Below, in pieces: positions 18,070 through 26,581 of a stretch of DNA of 64,000 nucleotides; positions within the stretch are counted from its first letter, which is position 1, and every line of letters begins with the position of its first letter. Source of the DNA: Cellulomonas dongxiuzhuiae (GTDB taxonomy: Bacteria > Actinomycetota > Actinomycetes > Actinomycetales > Cellulomonadaceae). The notes under the pieces are model-generated. The model was given only the letters and a program-made list of their open reading frames with translations, was not told where the DNA came from and did not search any database. Location of the stretch: NCBI RefSeq assembly GCF_018623035.1, contig NZ_CP076023.1:806001-870000 (forward strand), read 5' to 3'. A program made the translations under genes and the position numbers.

Positions 18070-19575
18070 TTACCTTGCGCCTTCGGCTGCCATCATGGCC
18101 CGCGCAGTGCGTATGATGATGAGAATATCACCGAACAGGGTCCAATTCTCCACGTAGGCCACGTCAAGTCGCATGGCCGTGCGTGGGTCGAGGTTGGAGC
18201 GCCCCGATACTTGCCAAAGTCCGGTGAGGCCAGGTTTGACGAGGAGCCTGCGGTGGGCGGCGCGATCGTATGTTGCGACCTCCGCAGCGATCTGGGGCCG
18301 GGGGCCAACCAAGCTCATGTCACCGCTCAGAACGTTGAAGAGCTGCGGCAGTTCGTCGAGGGAGTAGCGCCGCAGTACGCGGCCGATCCTGGTGACTCGC
18401 GGGTCATTCCTGGGCTTGTAGAACGCGCCGACGCTCCCGACGCCCTCAGCCGCAAGCACTTCAGCCAGGCGGTCGTGGGCACCCACCTGCATGGAGCGGA
18501 ACTTGAGCATTCGGAACGTCTTGCCGTCCTTGCCGATCCGCTCCTGCGCGTACAGGACGGGCCCGCGGCTCGTCGTGCTGACGAGGATGGCAAGCATTAG
18601 GAGGAGCGGAGCGACGAGCACGGTGATGACGGCGGCTCCGGTCCAGTCGAAGAGGGACTTCACTACGTACTTGGACCCTCGGAACTGCGGAGCGTCGACG
18701 TACATGAGCGGAAGGCCGTTGACGGGCTGCATGAGGACGCGGGGGCCTGCGACGTCGGTCAGCGAGAGAGTGAGCGCCAGGTCGATGCCTGTGCCCTCGA
18801 GGTCCCAGCCGAGACGTCGGACCACATCGCCCGTCATGGCATCGGAGCCGGCCACCGCCACGGCCGTGACGCCGTGGCGCTTCGCGAGGTCCGCGGCCTC
18901 GGCGTGCGTCCCGAGCACGGGCACGCCGCCGATCTCCTTCACGGCCGGCTGCGCGCCCTCCGGCAGGCAGACGCCCACGACCATGTAGCCGGCTCGCGGG
19001 TTGCGGTGGAACTCGCCGATGAGCGACGCGGCCTTATGCCACGGGCCGATGACCAGCACGGGATGCCGGTCCATACCCGCGTCGCGGCGGCGGTGCAGCC
19101 GCTTCCGCCAGGCCGCGCGGCTCAGCAGCAGGAGCACGAGCCCGAGGGGTGCCGCGATGCCGAGGTACCCGCGACCGATCTCCATCCGGAAGAGGAATGC
19201 CACGACGGCAACACCTGCGAACAAGTGCCACGTCACCTCGAAGACTCGTGAGAACTCCGCCGGGCCGGCACCCATGAGGCGCCGGTCCCGGGTGCGGCCG
19301 ACCGTGAGAACCGTGAACCACGCGAGGAGCAGGGTGACGGAGACGGCGAGGTAGCTGGGGGAGAACTCCCCGGACACCAGGACGGGGCCTTCGTCGAGCG
19401 GGAACCGCACGGCATACGCCACTCCGACGGCAACCGCGACGGCCGCCACGTCGGTGATCGCCACCCGGTTCGCGTGTGCCGCGACCCATGAGGTGTCGCG
19501 CGGAATGTCGCGCAGCGCGCCGGGCGGCTGTTGGTGACCGGTCGTGACCGCGCCGTCGCGCGTCGTCGACGTCAT
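18070..19575 (-). CDS. initiating sugar-phosphate transferase (polyprenyl glycosylphosphotransferase, WcaJ/WbaP type)
   Basis: About 501 residues; the ATG at 19575 follows GAGGGGG at nine bases. The N-terminal part has four membrane helices and a Rossmann-like CoA-binding-type domain ([19 protein letters not shown]). A fifth membrane segment near [20 protein letters not shown] leads into the bacterial sugar transferase domain. Its catalytic features are [40 protein letters not shown] and [16 protein letters not shown]. It transfers a hexose-1-phosphate to undecaprenyl phosphate, the first step of repeat-unit assembly. Codon usage is closer to the host chromosome than that of the glycosyltransferase block. 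Confidence 0.92.
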   Translation of the reverse strand: MTSTTRDGAVTTGHQQPPGALRDIPRDTSWVAAHANRVAITDVAAVAVAVGVAYAVRFPLDEGPVLVSGEFSPSYLAVSVTLLLAWFTVLTVGRTRDRRLMGAGPAEFSRVFEVTWHLFAGVAVVAFLFRMEIGRGYLGIAAPLGLVLLLLSRAAWRKRLHRRRDAGMDRHPVLVIGPWHKAASLIGEFHRNPRAGYMVVGVCLPEGAQPAVKEIGGVPVLGTHAEAADLAKRHGVTAVAVAGSDAMTGDVVRRLGWDLEGTGIDLALTLSLTDVAGPRVLMQPVNGLPLMYVDAPQFRGSKYVVKSLFDWTGAAVITVLVAPLLLMLAILVSTTSRGPVLYAQERIGKDGKTFRMLKFRSMQVGAHDRLAEVLAAEGVGSVGAFYKPRNDPRVTRIGRVLRRYSLDELPQLFNVLSGDMSLVGPRPQIAAEVATYDRAAHRRLLVKPGLTGLWQVSGRSNLDPRTAMRLDVAYVENWTLFGDILIIIRTARAMMAAEGAR

Positions 19576-19975
19576 TTGATAGGCCCCCTCGGGGTTTATC
19601 GCCACCAGCTCTGCCGGCGAGGGGACGCTAGCATTCTGCGCCTTCTCTACGCGACGATGGATTCACCATTCGGAACCGGTGCAAATGGTCCGAAAACGGC
19701 GTTGTCGCAGGTCAGGCGGCCCGGGCGGGGGACGATTCGCAGCAGATTTAACCTCCCGGACACGCGTCCAGCGGTTCCTGGAGAACGGCACCCGGTGGCT
19801 CGCGTGCGCGTGCACCGGGATGGCGAACCGCCAAAAACCGGGCAAATACGATTCCATCCCGGGTGGAGGTGGTCAGGAGTCTCCGGGCGCTCCTCCACGC
19901 GTCCCGCACGCCGCCGTGTCATCGCCCCCGCGAGGAAGTCCCGCACGAGCTCCGCGCTCTGCAAGACTTCCTCCC
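19576..19975 (+). other. divergent intergenic region between sugar transferase and purine permease
   Basis: About 400 bases with no convincing gene. Short overlapping frames here lack ribosome-binding sites and coherent composition. The interval should hold the divergent promoters of the sugar transferase (minus) and the permease (plus). I cannot identify a specific promoter, operator or riboswitch with confidence. Confidence 0.4.
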
Positions 19976-21460
19976 ATGTCGACAACTCCGCCCCCCCAGG
20001 AGACGCGCGACGACGCACCCGCGGCCCCCCGCAGCGCCGTCGACCGGTTCTTCAAGATCACGGAGCGTGGCTCCACCGTCGGGTCCGAGATCCGCGGTGG
20101 TCTCGTCACCTTCTTCACGATGAGCTACATCATCGTGCTCAACCCGCTCATCATCGGCACCCTCCCGGACAGCACCGGGGAGTTTCTCGGCGGCGGCGAC
20201 GCCCCGAACCTCGCGATGATCGCCGCGGCGACCGCGCTGGTCGCGGGCGTCCTGTCGATCCTCATGGGCGTGGTCGCGAACTTCCCGATGGCGCTGGCCG
20301 CAGGCCTGGGCCTCAACGCCGTGGTCGCCTACACGGTCGCGCAGCTGCCGGGCATGACGTGGGCGGATGCGATGGGCATCGTGGTGCTCGAGGGTCTGGT
20401 CATCCTCGTGCTGGTGCTCACGGGCTTCCGTGGCGCGGTCTTCCGCGCCGTCCCGCGTGAGCTGAAGATCGCGATCGGCGTCGGCATCGGCCTGTTCATC
20501 GCGCTCATCGGGTTCGTCAACGCCGGCTTCGTCCGTCAGGGCCAGGGCACGCCGCTCGAGCTCGGGTCCGGCGGTTCGCTCGCGGGCTGGCCCGTCGCCG
20601 TGTTCGTCATCGGCCTCATCGCCGCGATCGTCCTCATGGTGCGCAAGGTGCGCGGCGGCCTGCTGATCGCCGTGATCGGCACCACGGTGCTCGCACTGAT
20701 CGTCGAGGCGATCGCCAAGGTCGGCGCGGCGGGCGAGGACAACGTCGGCGGCTGGCACCAGAACGTCCCGGCGGTCCCGGACTCCCTGGTCGACCTGCCC
20801 GACCTGTCGCTCATCGGCCAGTTCTCGCTGTTCGGCGCGGTCGGCAAGATCGGCGTCCTCGCGGTCGTCGTCCTGGTGTTCTCGATCCTGCTCGCGGACT
20901 TCTTCGACACGATGGGCACGATGGTCGCCGTCGGCCAGGAGGCCAAGCTCCTGGACGAGGACGGCAACCCGCCGCGCAGCCAGCAGATCCTGGTCGTCGA
21001 CTCGCTCGGCGCCGTCGCCGGCGGCATGGGCTCCGTCTCGTCGAACACCGCGTACGTGGAGTCCACGTCCGGTGTCGCGGACGGCGCCCGCACGGGTCTC
21101 GCGTCCGTCGTCACCGGCATCGCGTTCCTGCTCGCGACGTTCCTGTCGCCCCTGGTCGCGATGGTCCCGTCCGAGGCGGCCGCGCCGGTCCTCGTCGTCG
21201 TCGGGTTCCTCATGGTGGCGCAGGTCGCCGACCTGGACTGGAAGTCGCCCGAGGTTGCCATCCCGGCGTTCCTCACCCTCGCGCTCATGCCGTTCACGTA
21301 CTCGATCAGCGTCGGCATCGGCGCGGGCTTCATCGCGTTCGTCGTCGTGAAGCTCGCGCTCGGCAAGGTCCGCGCGATCCACCCGCTCATGTGGGTCGCC
21401 GCCCTCGCGTTCATCGTGTACTTCGCGCTCGGGCCGATCAGGGACCTGCTCGGGGTGTGA
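19976..21460 (+). CDS. NCS2-family purine permease (AzgA/PbuG-like)
   Basis: A 494-residue transporter with about 12-14 membrane helices. It has the AzgA-type N-terminus DRFFKITERGSTVGSEIRGGLVTFFTMSYIIVLNP and the motifs FPMALAAGLGLNAVVAY and SLGAVAGGMGSVSSNTAYVESTSG. It should import guanine, hypoxanthine or adenine by proton symport. The ATG at 19976 is favoured by the conserved N-terminus; the upstream in-frame extension is not conserved-looking. Function and composition do not match the surrounding polysaccharide genes. It looks like a chromosomal gene sitting between polysaccharide segments. Confidence 0.9.
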   Translation: MSTTPPPQETRDDAPAAPRSAVDRFFKITERGSTVGSEIRGGLVTFFTMSYIIVLNPLIIGTLPDSTGEFLGGGDAPNLAMIAAATALVAGVLSILMGVVANFPMALAAGLGLNAVVAYTVAQLPGMTWADAMGIVVLEGLVILVLVLTGFRGAVFRAVPRELKIAIGVGIGLFIALIGFVNAGFVRQGQGTPLELGSGGSLAGWPVAVFVIGLIAAIVLMVRKVRGGLLIAVIGTTVLALIVEAIAKVGAAGEDNVGGWHQNVPAVPDSLVDLPDLSLIGQFSLFGAVGKIGVLAVVVLVFSILLADFFDTMGTMVAVGQEAKLLDEDGNPPRSQQILVVDSLGAVAGGMGSVSSNTAYVESTSGVADGARTGLASVVTGIAFLLATFLSPLVAMVPSEAAAPVLVVVGFLMVAQVADLDWKSPEVAIPAFLTLALMPFTYSISVGIGAGFIAFVVVKLALGKVRAIHPLMWVAALAFIVYFALGPIRDLLGV

Positions 21461-21463
21461 CGG

Positions 21464-21510
21464 CGGAATGGGCCGGGACCCGCGCACTGCGCGGGCCCCG
21501 CCCCATTCCG
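21464..21510 (+). terminator. long hairpin terminator after the purine permease
   Basis: Outer arms CGGAATGGG and CCCATTCCG close a GC-rich stem with inner pairing around CGCGCACTGCGCG. It begins four bases after the permease stop. There is no T-run, as is common for high-GC actinobacterial terminators. Confidence 0.65.
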
Positions 21511-21653
21511 TTCCGAGTTGCACTTCGATGCCTGTCGGCGACGCTTCCCGTTGCCGCGAGGCGCCGCTCGTGGGGCATCCCTTTGGTGTTCCCCCAGGGC
21601 CATCGATCGGACGCTCGGGCGGGCGCCGTCTTCGACGAGGGGCGGGCAGAGAA

Positions 21654-22802
21654 TCACCGAGGGCCCAGGCGACGGCCCACCCTGTTGGCCAACTGGTGGC
21701 TGGGTCGCTCCACAAATCTCGCAAAGAGCCAAGCGATTGCGATCGAAGCCGGCACGGAAATCGCCACTCCCACCCAGGGCGTGAGTGGGAATGTCGCGTG
21801 TCTGGCGGCCAGGACAAGTGGCTCGTGCACGAGGTAGAGCGAGAAAGAGATCGAGCCGAGCCAGGCCGCAGGACGTGTCTCCAGCAGTCGACGTGTGGGT
21901 GCGTGACAACCAGCGGCCAGAACAAATAGTGTTACGCCCACGACTGGCATCCAAGATGTGAATCGATTCGCTTCGCTCCATTCAATGTCTGCGGCCGCCG
22001 CTACGATCCAGGCCGAACAAGAAAGCACCAGGGAAGCCAGGAGCAGGCTCGGCCACGCCCACGGTTTGCCGTTGAGACGTCGAGCACCGAGTTGGATCGC
22101 ATCCCAACCGACCGCCAATAGCGACCCGATCGCGAACATCGACATGTAGAAGATGTACGGTGATTGAATCGCTGACCCTGTTGCGACGAGGGCGACTGCG
22201 GCGAGGACCCCCCCGAGCCAGCGCTTCCTGAGTTTCAGGGCGCCGACAACGAACAGTGGCAGTAGTACTGAGAACAGAACCTCCCACCGAAGAGACCAAA
22301 GTGTGCTGATGACGCCTGATGGCCCGGTCACAAGCACCAGATCCTTAACCAGTCCATGCAGCGTGTACGAGTCTGCCCTGTTGTTGACCCAAGCGCCCAA
22401 TCCTTGAGATCCTGAGCGAGGAAAGAGTGCGACCAGGGCCGCGCCCAAGGCTACCGCTGCGAAAACTGGAAGGTACAGTCGCACAAATCGTTTTGAGTAG
22501 TAGGAGCCCCAGGAATATTCTAATCCCGACCGCACGGCAGGAAGTGTCAGGACGAGTCCGCTCAGAACAAAAAAGAGGTAAACGGCTTCTGTGCCGGCCC
22601 AGACGATGTGTAGTGGCGTGTATGTCATGGCCCACGCAAGCATGCCGGTCGCTTTTGATCCGTAGTAGGGCGCGGCGAGTGATGGGAACGTCAGCAGGCA
22701 ATGATGGATGAGGACGATTACGGCCGCCGCGCCGCGCAGGCCATCGAGTGACCGCAGGCGCTCCTGGGTAGGGCGGATCGTATCGGTCGTGGGTGAGGTC
22801 AA
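21654..22802 (-). CDS. acyltransferase family 3 membrane O-acyltransferase (second copy)
   Basis: About 382 residues with roughly ten membrane helices. It opens RLRSLDGLRGAAAVIVLIHHCLL, with the double His typical of the family in the first helix, and contains VYLFFVLSGLVLTL and YYSKRFVRLYLPVFAAVAL. The TTG at 22802 is preferred because AGGAG sits seven bases upstream; an ATG at 22829 is the alternative. It likely O-acylates the polysaccharide or another envelope glycan. Its codon usage is lower in GC than the permease next to it. It is thus compositionally part of the polysaccharide island although separated from it. Confidence 0.83.
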   Translation of the reverse strand: MTSPTTDTIRPTQERLRSLDGLRGAAAVIVLIHHCLLTFPSLAAPYYGSKATGMLAWAMTYTPLHIVWAGTEAVYLFFVLSGLVLTLPAVRSGLEYSWGSYYSKRFVRLYLPVFAAVALGAALVALFPRSGSQGLGAWVNNRADSYTLHGLVKDLVLVTGPSGVISTLWSLRWEVLFSVLLPLFVVGALKLRKRWLGGVLAAVALVATGSAIQSPYIFYMSMFAIGSLLAVGWDAIQLGARRLNGKPWAWPSLLLASLVLSCSAWIVAAAADIEWSEANRFTSWMPVVGVTLFVLAAGCHAPTRRLLETRPAAWLGSISFSLYLVHEPLVLAARHATFPLTPWVGVAISVPASIAIAWLFARFVERPSHQLANRVGRRLGPR

Positions 22803-22829
22803 AGCGGGTCTCCTGCGCTGATTGCCCAT

Positions 22830-23184
22830 CGAAGGCGGGCGCTTCGAGGCTCGGCGGTGCTCTGGGGTGGTGGATCGGCGATTAACAGGCTAAGGGCACA
22901 TCGAGGCGATTCTGGCCCGCTTGGTCCCAGCGAGTCCCGGGCCCGGGTCGCACCTGTGATATCGGGAGGGAGCGCCGGCGACTTGACGCTGCCCGTCGTA
23001 ATTGCTGGCTCGCGCTGTCTCGGCAACGGCACGGGCCCCGTAGGTGCCGGGACAGCCTTTGTCCGTGCCGACCGGAGACGCGTGCGGGGCGTGCCACTTC
23101 GCGCAATCGCGGCGGCGATTGACACCGTGGTCCTCAAGGGGCTGGTCAAGCTCGTCCTAGTGCTCGCCGGGCAGCCGGTGCTCT
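22830..23184 (+). other. gene-free interval before the gmd/fcl remnant
   Basis: About 355 bases between the acyltransferase and the first recognisable codons of the gmd remnant. Frames are open on both strands, but none has a ribosome-binding site, a recognisable domain or coherent composition. It may be further eroded sequence from the same decayed locus; I see no specific feature. Confidence 0.35.
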
Positions 23185-24143
23185 GTTCGCCCGTCTCACT
23201 GGGAGGCACTCGCTGCTGCTGGTGAAGGGCTACGAGGTGCACGGCCTGATCCGACGGGCCTCGACGTTCAACACGTCACGCATCGACCACCTCTACGTCG
23301 ACGCGCACGACCCTGACGCCCGGCTGTTCCTGCACTACGGCGACCTGAGCGGCGGCTCGCGGCTCGTCACGCTCATCTCGGACATCCGCCCCGACGAGGT
23401 CTACCACCTGGCGGCGCAGTCCCACGTGCGGGTGTCGTTCGACGAGCCCGAGCACACGGCGGACACGGCCGGAACCGGGACACATCCGGCTGCTGGGGGC
23501 GGTCCGGCCCTCAGGTATCACCACCCGCTACTAACAGGCGTCGACCTCGGAGCTGTGCGGCGCGACGCCCCCGCTGCAGAACGAGGCGACCCCGTTCTAC
23601 CCGCGCTCGCCCTACGGTGCCGCCAAGCTCTACAGCATGCAGATCCAGGCGGTCCGGCGGCAGTACGGGCTGCCGTGGATCTCCGCGATGCCCACGAACC
23701 TCTACGGCCCCGGCGACAACTTCTCGCCGACCGGGTCGCACTTGCTGCCGGCGCTGATCCGCCGGTACGACGAGGCGCGGATCGCCGGGACGCCGAGCGT
23801 CACGAACTGGGGGACGGGCACGCCCCGACGCGAGCTGCTCCACGTCGATGACATGGCAGCCGCGTGCCTCCACCTGCTCGAGCACTACGACGGCCCGTCG
23901 CAGGTGAATGTCGGCACCGGCACGGACGTGACGATCCGCGAGCTCGCCGAGACAGTCGCGCGCGTCGTCGGCTACGAGGGCGAGACGCAGTGGGACACGT
24001 CGAAGCCCGACGGCACCCCGCAGAAGCTCCTCGACGTCAGCAGGCTCGCGGACGCGGGCTGGCGCGCGTCGATCGGTCTCGAGGAGGGCCTGCGCTCGAC
24101 CGTCGAGTGGTACCGAGCCCACGGAGACGACATTCGGCGGTAG
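23185..24143 (+). pseudogene. chimeric remnant of GDP-mannose 4,6-dehydratase (gmd) and GDP-L-fucose synthase (fcl)
   Basis: The first part is Gmd-like: [31 protein letters not shown] and [20 protein letters not shown]. The N-terminal GITGQDG nucleotide-binding loop is missing. An extra base near 23480-23484 shifts the frame. After it the Gmd sequence continues as SGITTRY, then a TAA at 23532-23534 where Gmd has a second Tyr, then QASTSELCG and [19 protein letters not shown]. At that YxxxK active-site motif (near 23625-23645) the homology switches to Fcl: [20 protein letters not shown] through [20 protein letters not shown] to the C-terminus. The remnant therefore carries a 5' truncation, a frameshift, a nonsense codon and a fusion by deletion between adjacent gmd and fcl genes. 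It cannot make GDP-fucose. Confidence 0.88.
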
Positions 24144-24151
24144 CCGCCGCC

Positions 24152-24625
24152 TCAGCCGGCGGGCCGGGAGCGCCGAAGCCGAGTGGCTCCCTCGGCTTCG
24201 GCGGCAGCTCGCCCGGCACGGAGGCGGACGGCGAGCGTCAGCACCAGCACCCCCACCGCCGCCCCCAGCGTGTTCATCACGACGTCCTGCAGCGTCGGGA
24301 AGCGCGTCGGCAGCCACCGCTGCACCGTCTCGATGAGACCCGACGTCGCCGCGCCCAGCAGCACCACCACCCACGACGGCCGGCGCAGCAGCAGCCCCAC
24401 GAGCACGCCGAACGGCACGAACATCACGACGTTCGCGGCCGCCTCGATCCCCGGGAACGACACCGGCAGCCCGGTCGCCTCCAGCCACGCGATCACCTGG
24501 CGTGCCAGGCCCAGGGTCGCGTCGTCCGGGGGCGCCGGGCGCAGCGTCACGACGCCCACCGCCGCCAGGTAGACCACGAGCGCCACCCGCAGCCACCGCC
24601 GCGCACGTCCTGTGACCGGGGTCAC
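24152..24625 (-). CDS. VanZ-family membrane protein
   Basis: A 157-residue protein with about four membrane helices. It has the VanZ-like pattern TLRPAPP after the first helix, ANVVMFVPFGVLVGLLLRR in the second, and SGLIETVQRWLPTRFPTLQDVVMNTLGAAVGV in the last pair. VanZ proteins are named for low-level teicoplanin resistance, but most relatives have unknown envelope roles and are common beside polysaccharide genes. The start at GTG 24625 is uncertain because the frame stays open far upstream. The gene is convergent with the gmd/fcl remnant and divergent from ugd. Confidence 0.82.
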   Translation of the reverse strand: MTPVTGRARRWLRVALVVYLAAVGVVTLRPAPPDDATLGLARQVIAWLEATGLPVSFPGIEAAANVVMFVPFGVLVGLLLRRPSWVVVLLGAATSGLIETVQRWLPTRFPTLQDVVMNTLGAAVGVLVLTLAVRLRAGRAAAEAEGATRLRRSRPAG

Positions 24626-24688
24626 TCTGCCGGGCGGGGGCCCGCCGGTACGCTTCCCCGAAAGTGGTCCTGCAGCGGGGGAGTCGAC

Positions 24689-26014
24689 GTGCGCATCTCG
24701 GTCATCGGTTGCGGGTACCTCGGGGCGGTGCATGCAGCCAGCATGGCGTCCCTCGGGCACGACGTGGTGGGGATCGACGTCGACGCCGACAAGGTCGCCC
24801 GTCTCGCGGCGAGCACGGCGCCCTTCTACGAGCCCGGCCTTCCCGAGCTGCTGGCCGAGGTGTCCGGCACCGGCCGCCTCACGTTCACCACCGACATGGC
24901 GCAGGCCGCCGGTGCGCAGGTGCACTTCCTGTGCGTCGGGACGCCGCAGAAGCACGGCGAGTTCCGCGCCGACCTCAGCTACGTCGAGTCGGCGTTCGAG
25001 GCGCTGCGCCCGCACCTCGCGCCGGGCGACGTCGTCGCCGGCAAGTCCACCGTGCCCGTCGGGACCGCCGAGGACCTGGCCGCGCGGCTCGTCGGCTCCG
25101 GTGCCGTGCTCGTCTGGAACCCCGAGTTCCTGCGCGAGGGCTTCGCGGTGCAGGACACGCTGCACCCCGACCGCCTGGTCTACGGCCTGCCGACGGACGA
25201 CGAGGGCGTCCCGACGCCCGACGGTGAGGCGGCCCGCGCGCTCCTCGACGAGGTCTACGCGACGCCGCTGGGGGAGGGCACGCCGCTCGTCGTCACCGAC
25301 TACGCGACGTCCCAGCTGGTCAAGGTCGCCGCCAACTCGTTCCTCGCCACCAAGATCTCCTTCATCAACGCCATGGCCGAGCTGTGCGAGGCCACGGGCG
25401 CCGACGTCACGAGGCTCGCCGACGCGATCGGCTACGACGCGCGCATCGGCCGCAGGTTCCTCAACGCGGGCCTCGGCTTCGGCGGCGGGTGCCTGCCCAA
25501 GGACATCCGCGCGTTCATGGCCCGCGCGGGGGAGCTGGGCGTCGACCAGGCGCTGTCGTTCCTGCGGGAGGTCGACGCGATCAACATGCGTCGCCGCGTC
25601 CGGATGGTCGACCTCGCGCGCGAGGTCAGCGCCGGCTCGATCGTCGGCAAGCGCGTCGCCGTCCTCGGTGCGGCCTTCAAGCCGAACAGCGACGACATCC
25701 GGGACTCCCCGGCGCTGTCGGTGGCCGCGCAGATGCAGCTGCAGGGCGCGCACGTCACCGTGACCGACCCGCAGGCCGTCGAGAACGCGCGGGTCAAGTG
25801 GCCGGACCTCAAGTACGCGGCCAGCGCGCTCGAGGCAGCGCAGGACGCCGATGTCGTCGTGCTCGCCACGGAGTGGGACGAGTACCGCAACCTCGGCCCC
25901 GACGAGCTCGGGGAGGTCGTCGCCCACCGCGCGATCGTCGACGGTCGCAACGTCCTGGACCCGAAGGCGTGGCGCGGGGCCGGGTGGACGTACCGGGCGC
26001 TCGGGCGTCCCTGA
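24689..26014 (+). CDS. ugd: UDP-glucose 6-dehydrogenase
   Basis: A 441-residue NAD-dependent enzyme that oxidises UDP-glucose to UDP-glucuronate. The GTG at 24689 follows GGGGGAG at six bases, and translation opens VRISVIGCGYLGAVHAASMA, the GxGYxG dinucleotide loop. The catalytic cysteine is Cys268 in FGGGCLPKD. The C-terminal substrate domain has KRVAVLGAAFKPNSDDIRDSPAL. The protein is full length and in host-like codons, so it is probably functional. It is the only nucleotide-sugar enzyme in the locus still intact, suggesting the polymer contains glucuronate or a derivative. Confidence 0.95.
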   Translation: MRISVIGCGYLGAVHAASMASLGHDVVGIDVDADKVARLAASTAPFYEPGLPELLAEVSGTGRLTFTTDMAQAAGAQVHFLCVGTPQKHGEFRADLSYVESAFEALRPHLAPGDVVAGKSTVPVGTAEDLAARLVGSGAVLVWNPEFLREGFAVQDTLHPDRLVYGLPTDDEGVPTPDGEAARALLDEVYATPLGEGTPLVVTDYATSQLVKVAANSFLATKISFINAMAELCEATGADVTRLADAIGYDARIGRRFLNAGLGFGGGCLPKDIRAFMARAGELGVDQALSFLREVDAINMRRRVRMVDLAREVSAGSIVGKRVAVLGAAFKPNSDDIRDSPALSVAAQMQLQGAHVTVTDPQAVENARVKWPDLKYAASALEAAQDADVVVLATEWDEYRNLGPDELGEVVAHRAIVDGRNVLDPKAWRGAGWTYRALGRP

Positions 26015-26023
26015 CCTCCGCGG

Positions 26024-26581
26024 CTACGGGCCGACGAGCAGCAGCGAGCACAGCGCCTGGTCGCCGTCCCACGTGCACGCGGCGGCGGCCTGCGTGAACG
26101 TGGGGTCCTCGAGGTTCGCCCGGTGCCCCGGCGACCCCATCCAGGCCTCGACCACGTCGGCAGCGGGTGCGGCCGCGCGCGAGAGGTTCTCGCCGGCGGT
26201 CGACAGGGGTGCGCAGGCGGCCAGCACCGGGTCGAGGGCCGCGTGCTCGAGGTCGGCGTCGACGAGCCCCAGCGCGCGCTCGGCGGCCCACGGCTGCGCG
26301 CAGTCGGCGGCCTCCCACGCAGGGAGCCCCGCGGCGACGTGCGCGGCGTTCGACTCGGCGAGCAGGTCGGCCGCGTAGCTCTCGAGCTCGACCTCGTCCG
26401 CCACCCACGTGCTCGTCGCCGTCGCGTCCGTCGGCCCGCTGGTCCGCACGCCCACGACCACGGCTGCGACCGCGAGCGCCGCACCGGCCAGGAGCAGGGC
26501 GGTCGCGGCGTTGTTGCGCCGTCGCCCCGGGCGCCCGGCGGGCGCGTCCGGCGTCTGCTCGTCCACGTCGTGCTGGGTCAC
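26024..26581 (-). CDS. membrane-anchored CAP (SCP/PR-1) domain protein
   Basis: A 185-residue protein. The GTG at 26581 overlaps the stop of the upstream GGDEF-EAL-like gene as GTGA, so the two are translationally coupled. A basic N-terminus leads to one membrane helix near residues 27-45 (LLLAGAALAVAAVVVGV). The CAP domain follows, with the diagnostic LEHAALDPVLAAC, STAGENLSRA and WMGSPGHRANLEDPTF. The CAP His/Glu/His residues are retained. It resembles the CAP domain at 1925 more than the one at 37829. The coupling to a c-di-GMP-type domain protein is unusual and may point to envelope regulation. Confidence 0.87.
   Translation of the reverse strand: MTQHDVDEQTPDAPAGRPGRRRNNAATALLLAGAALAVAAVVVGVRTSGPTDATATSTWVADEVELESYAADLLAESNAAHVAAGLPAWEAADCAQPWAAERALGLVDADLEHAALDPVLAACAPLSTAGENLSRAAAPAADVVEAWMGSPGHRANLEDPTFTQAAAACTWDGDQALCSLLLVGP

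Noticed and set aside
22857-23225. A 122-codon forward frame between the acyltransferase and the gmd remnant
   Set aside because: No ribosome-binding site, no recognisable motif, and its end overlaps the beginning of the gmd-like text in another frame.
23637-24143. An independent GDP-fucose synthase gene starting at an internal ATG
   Set aside because: It would lack the whole N-terminal NAD-binding half. The upstream sequence continues the homology through a stop and a frameshift, so it is part of a pseudogene.
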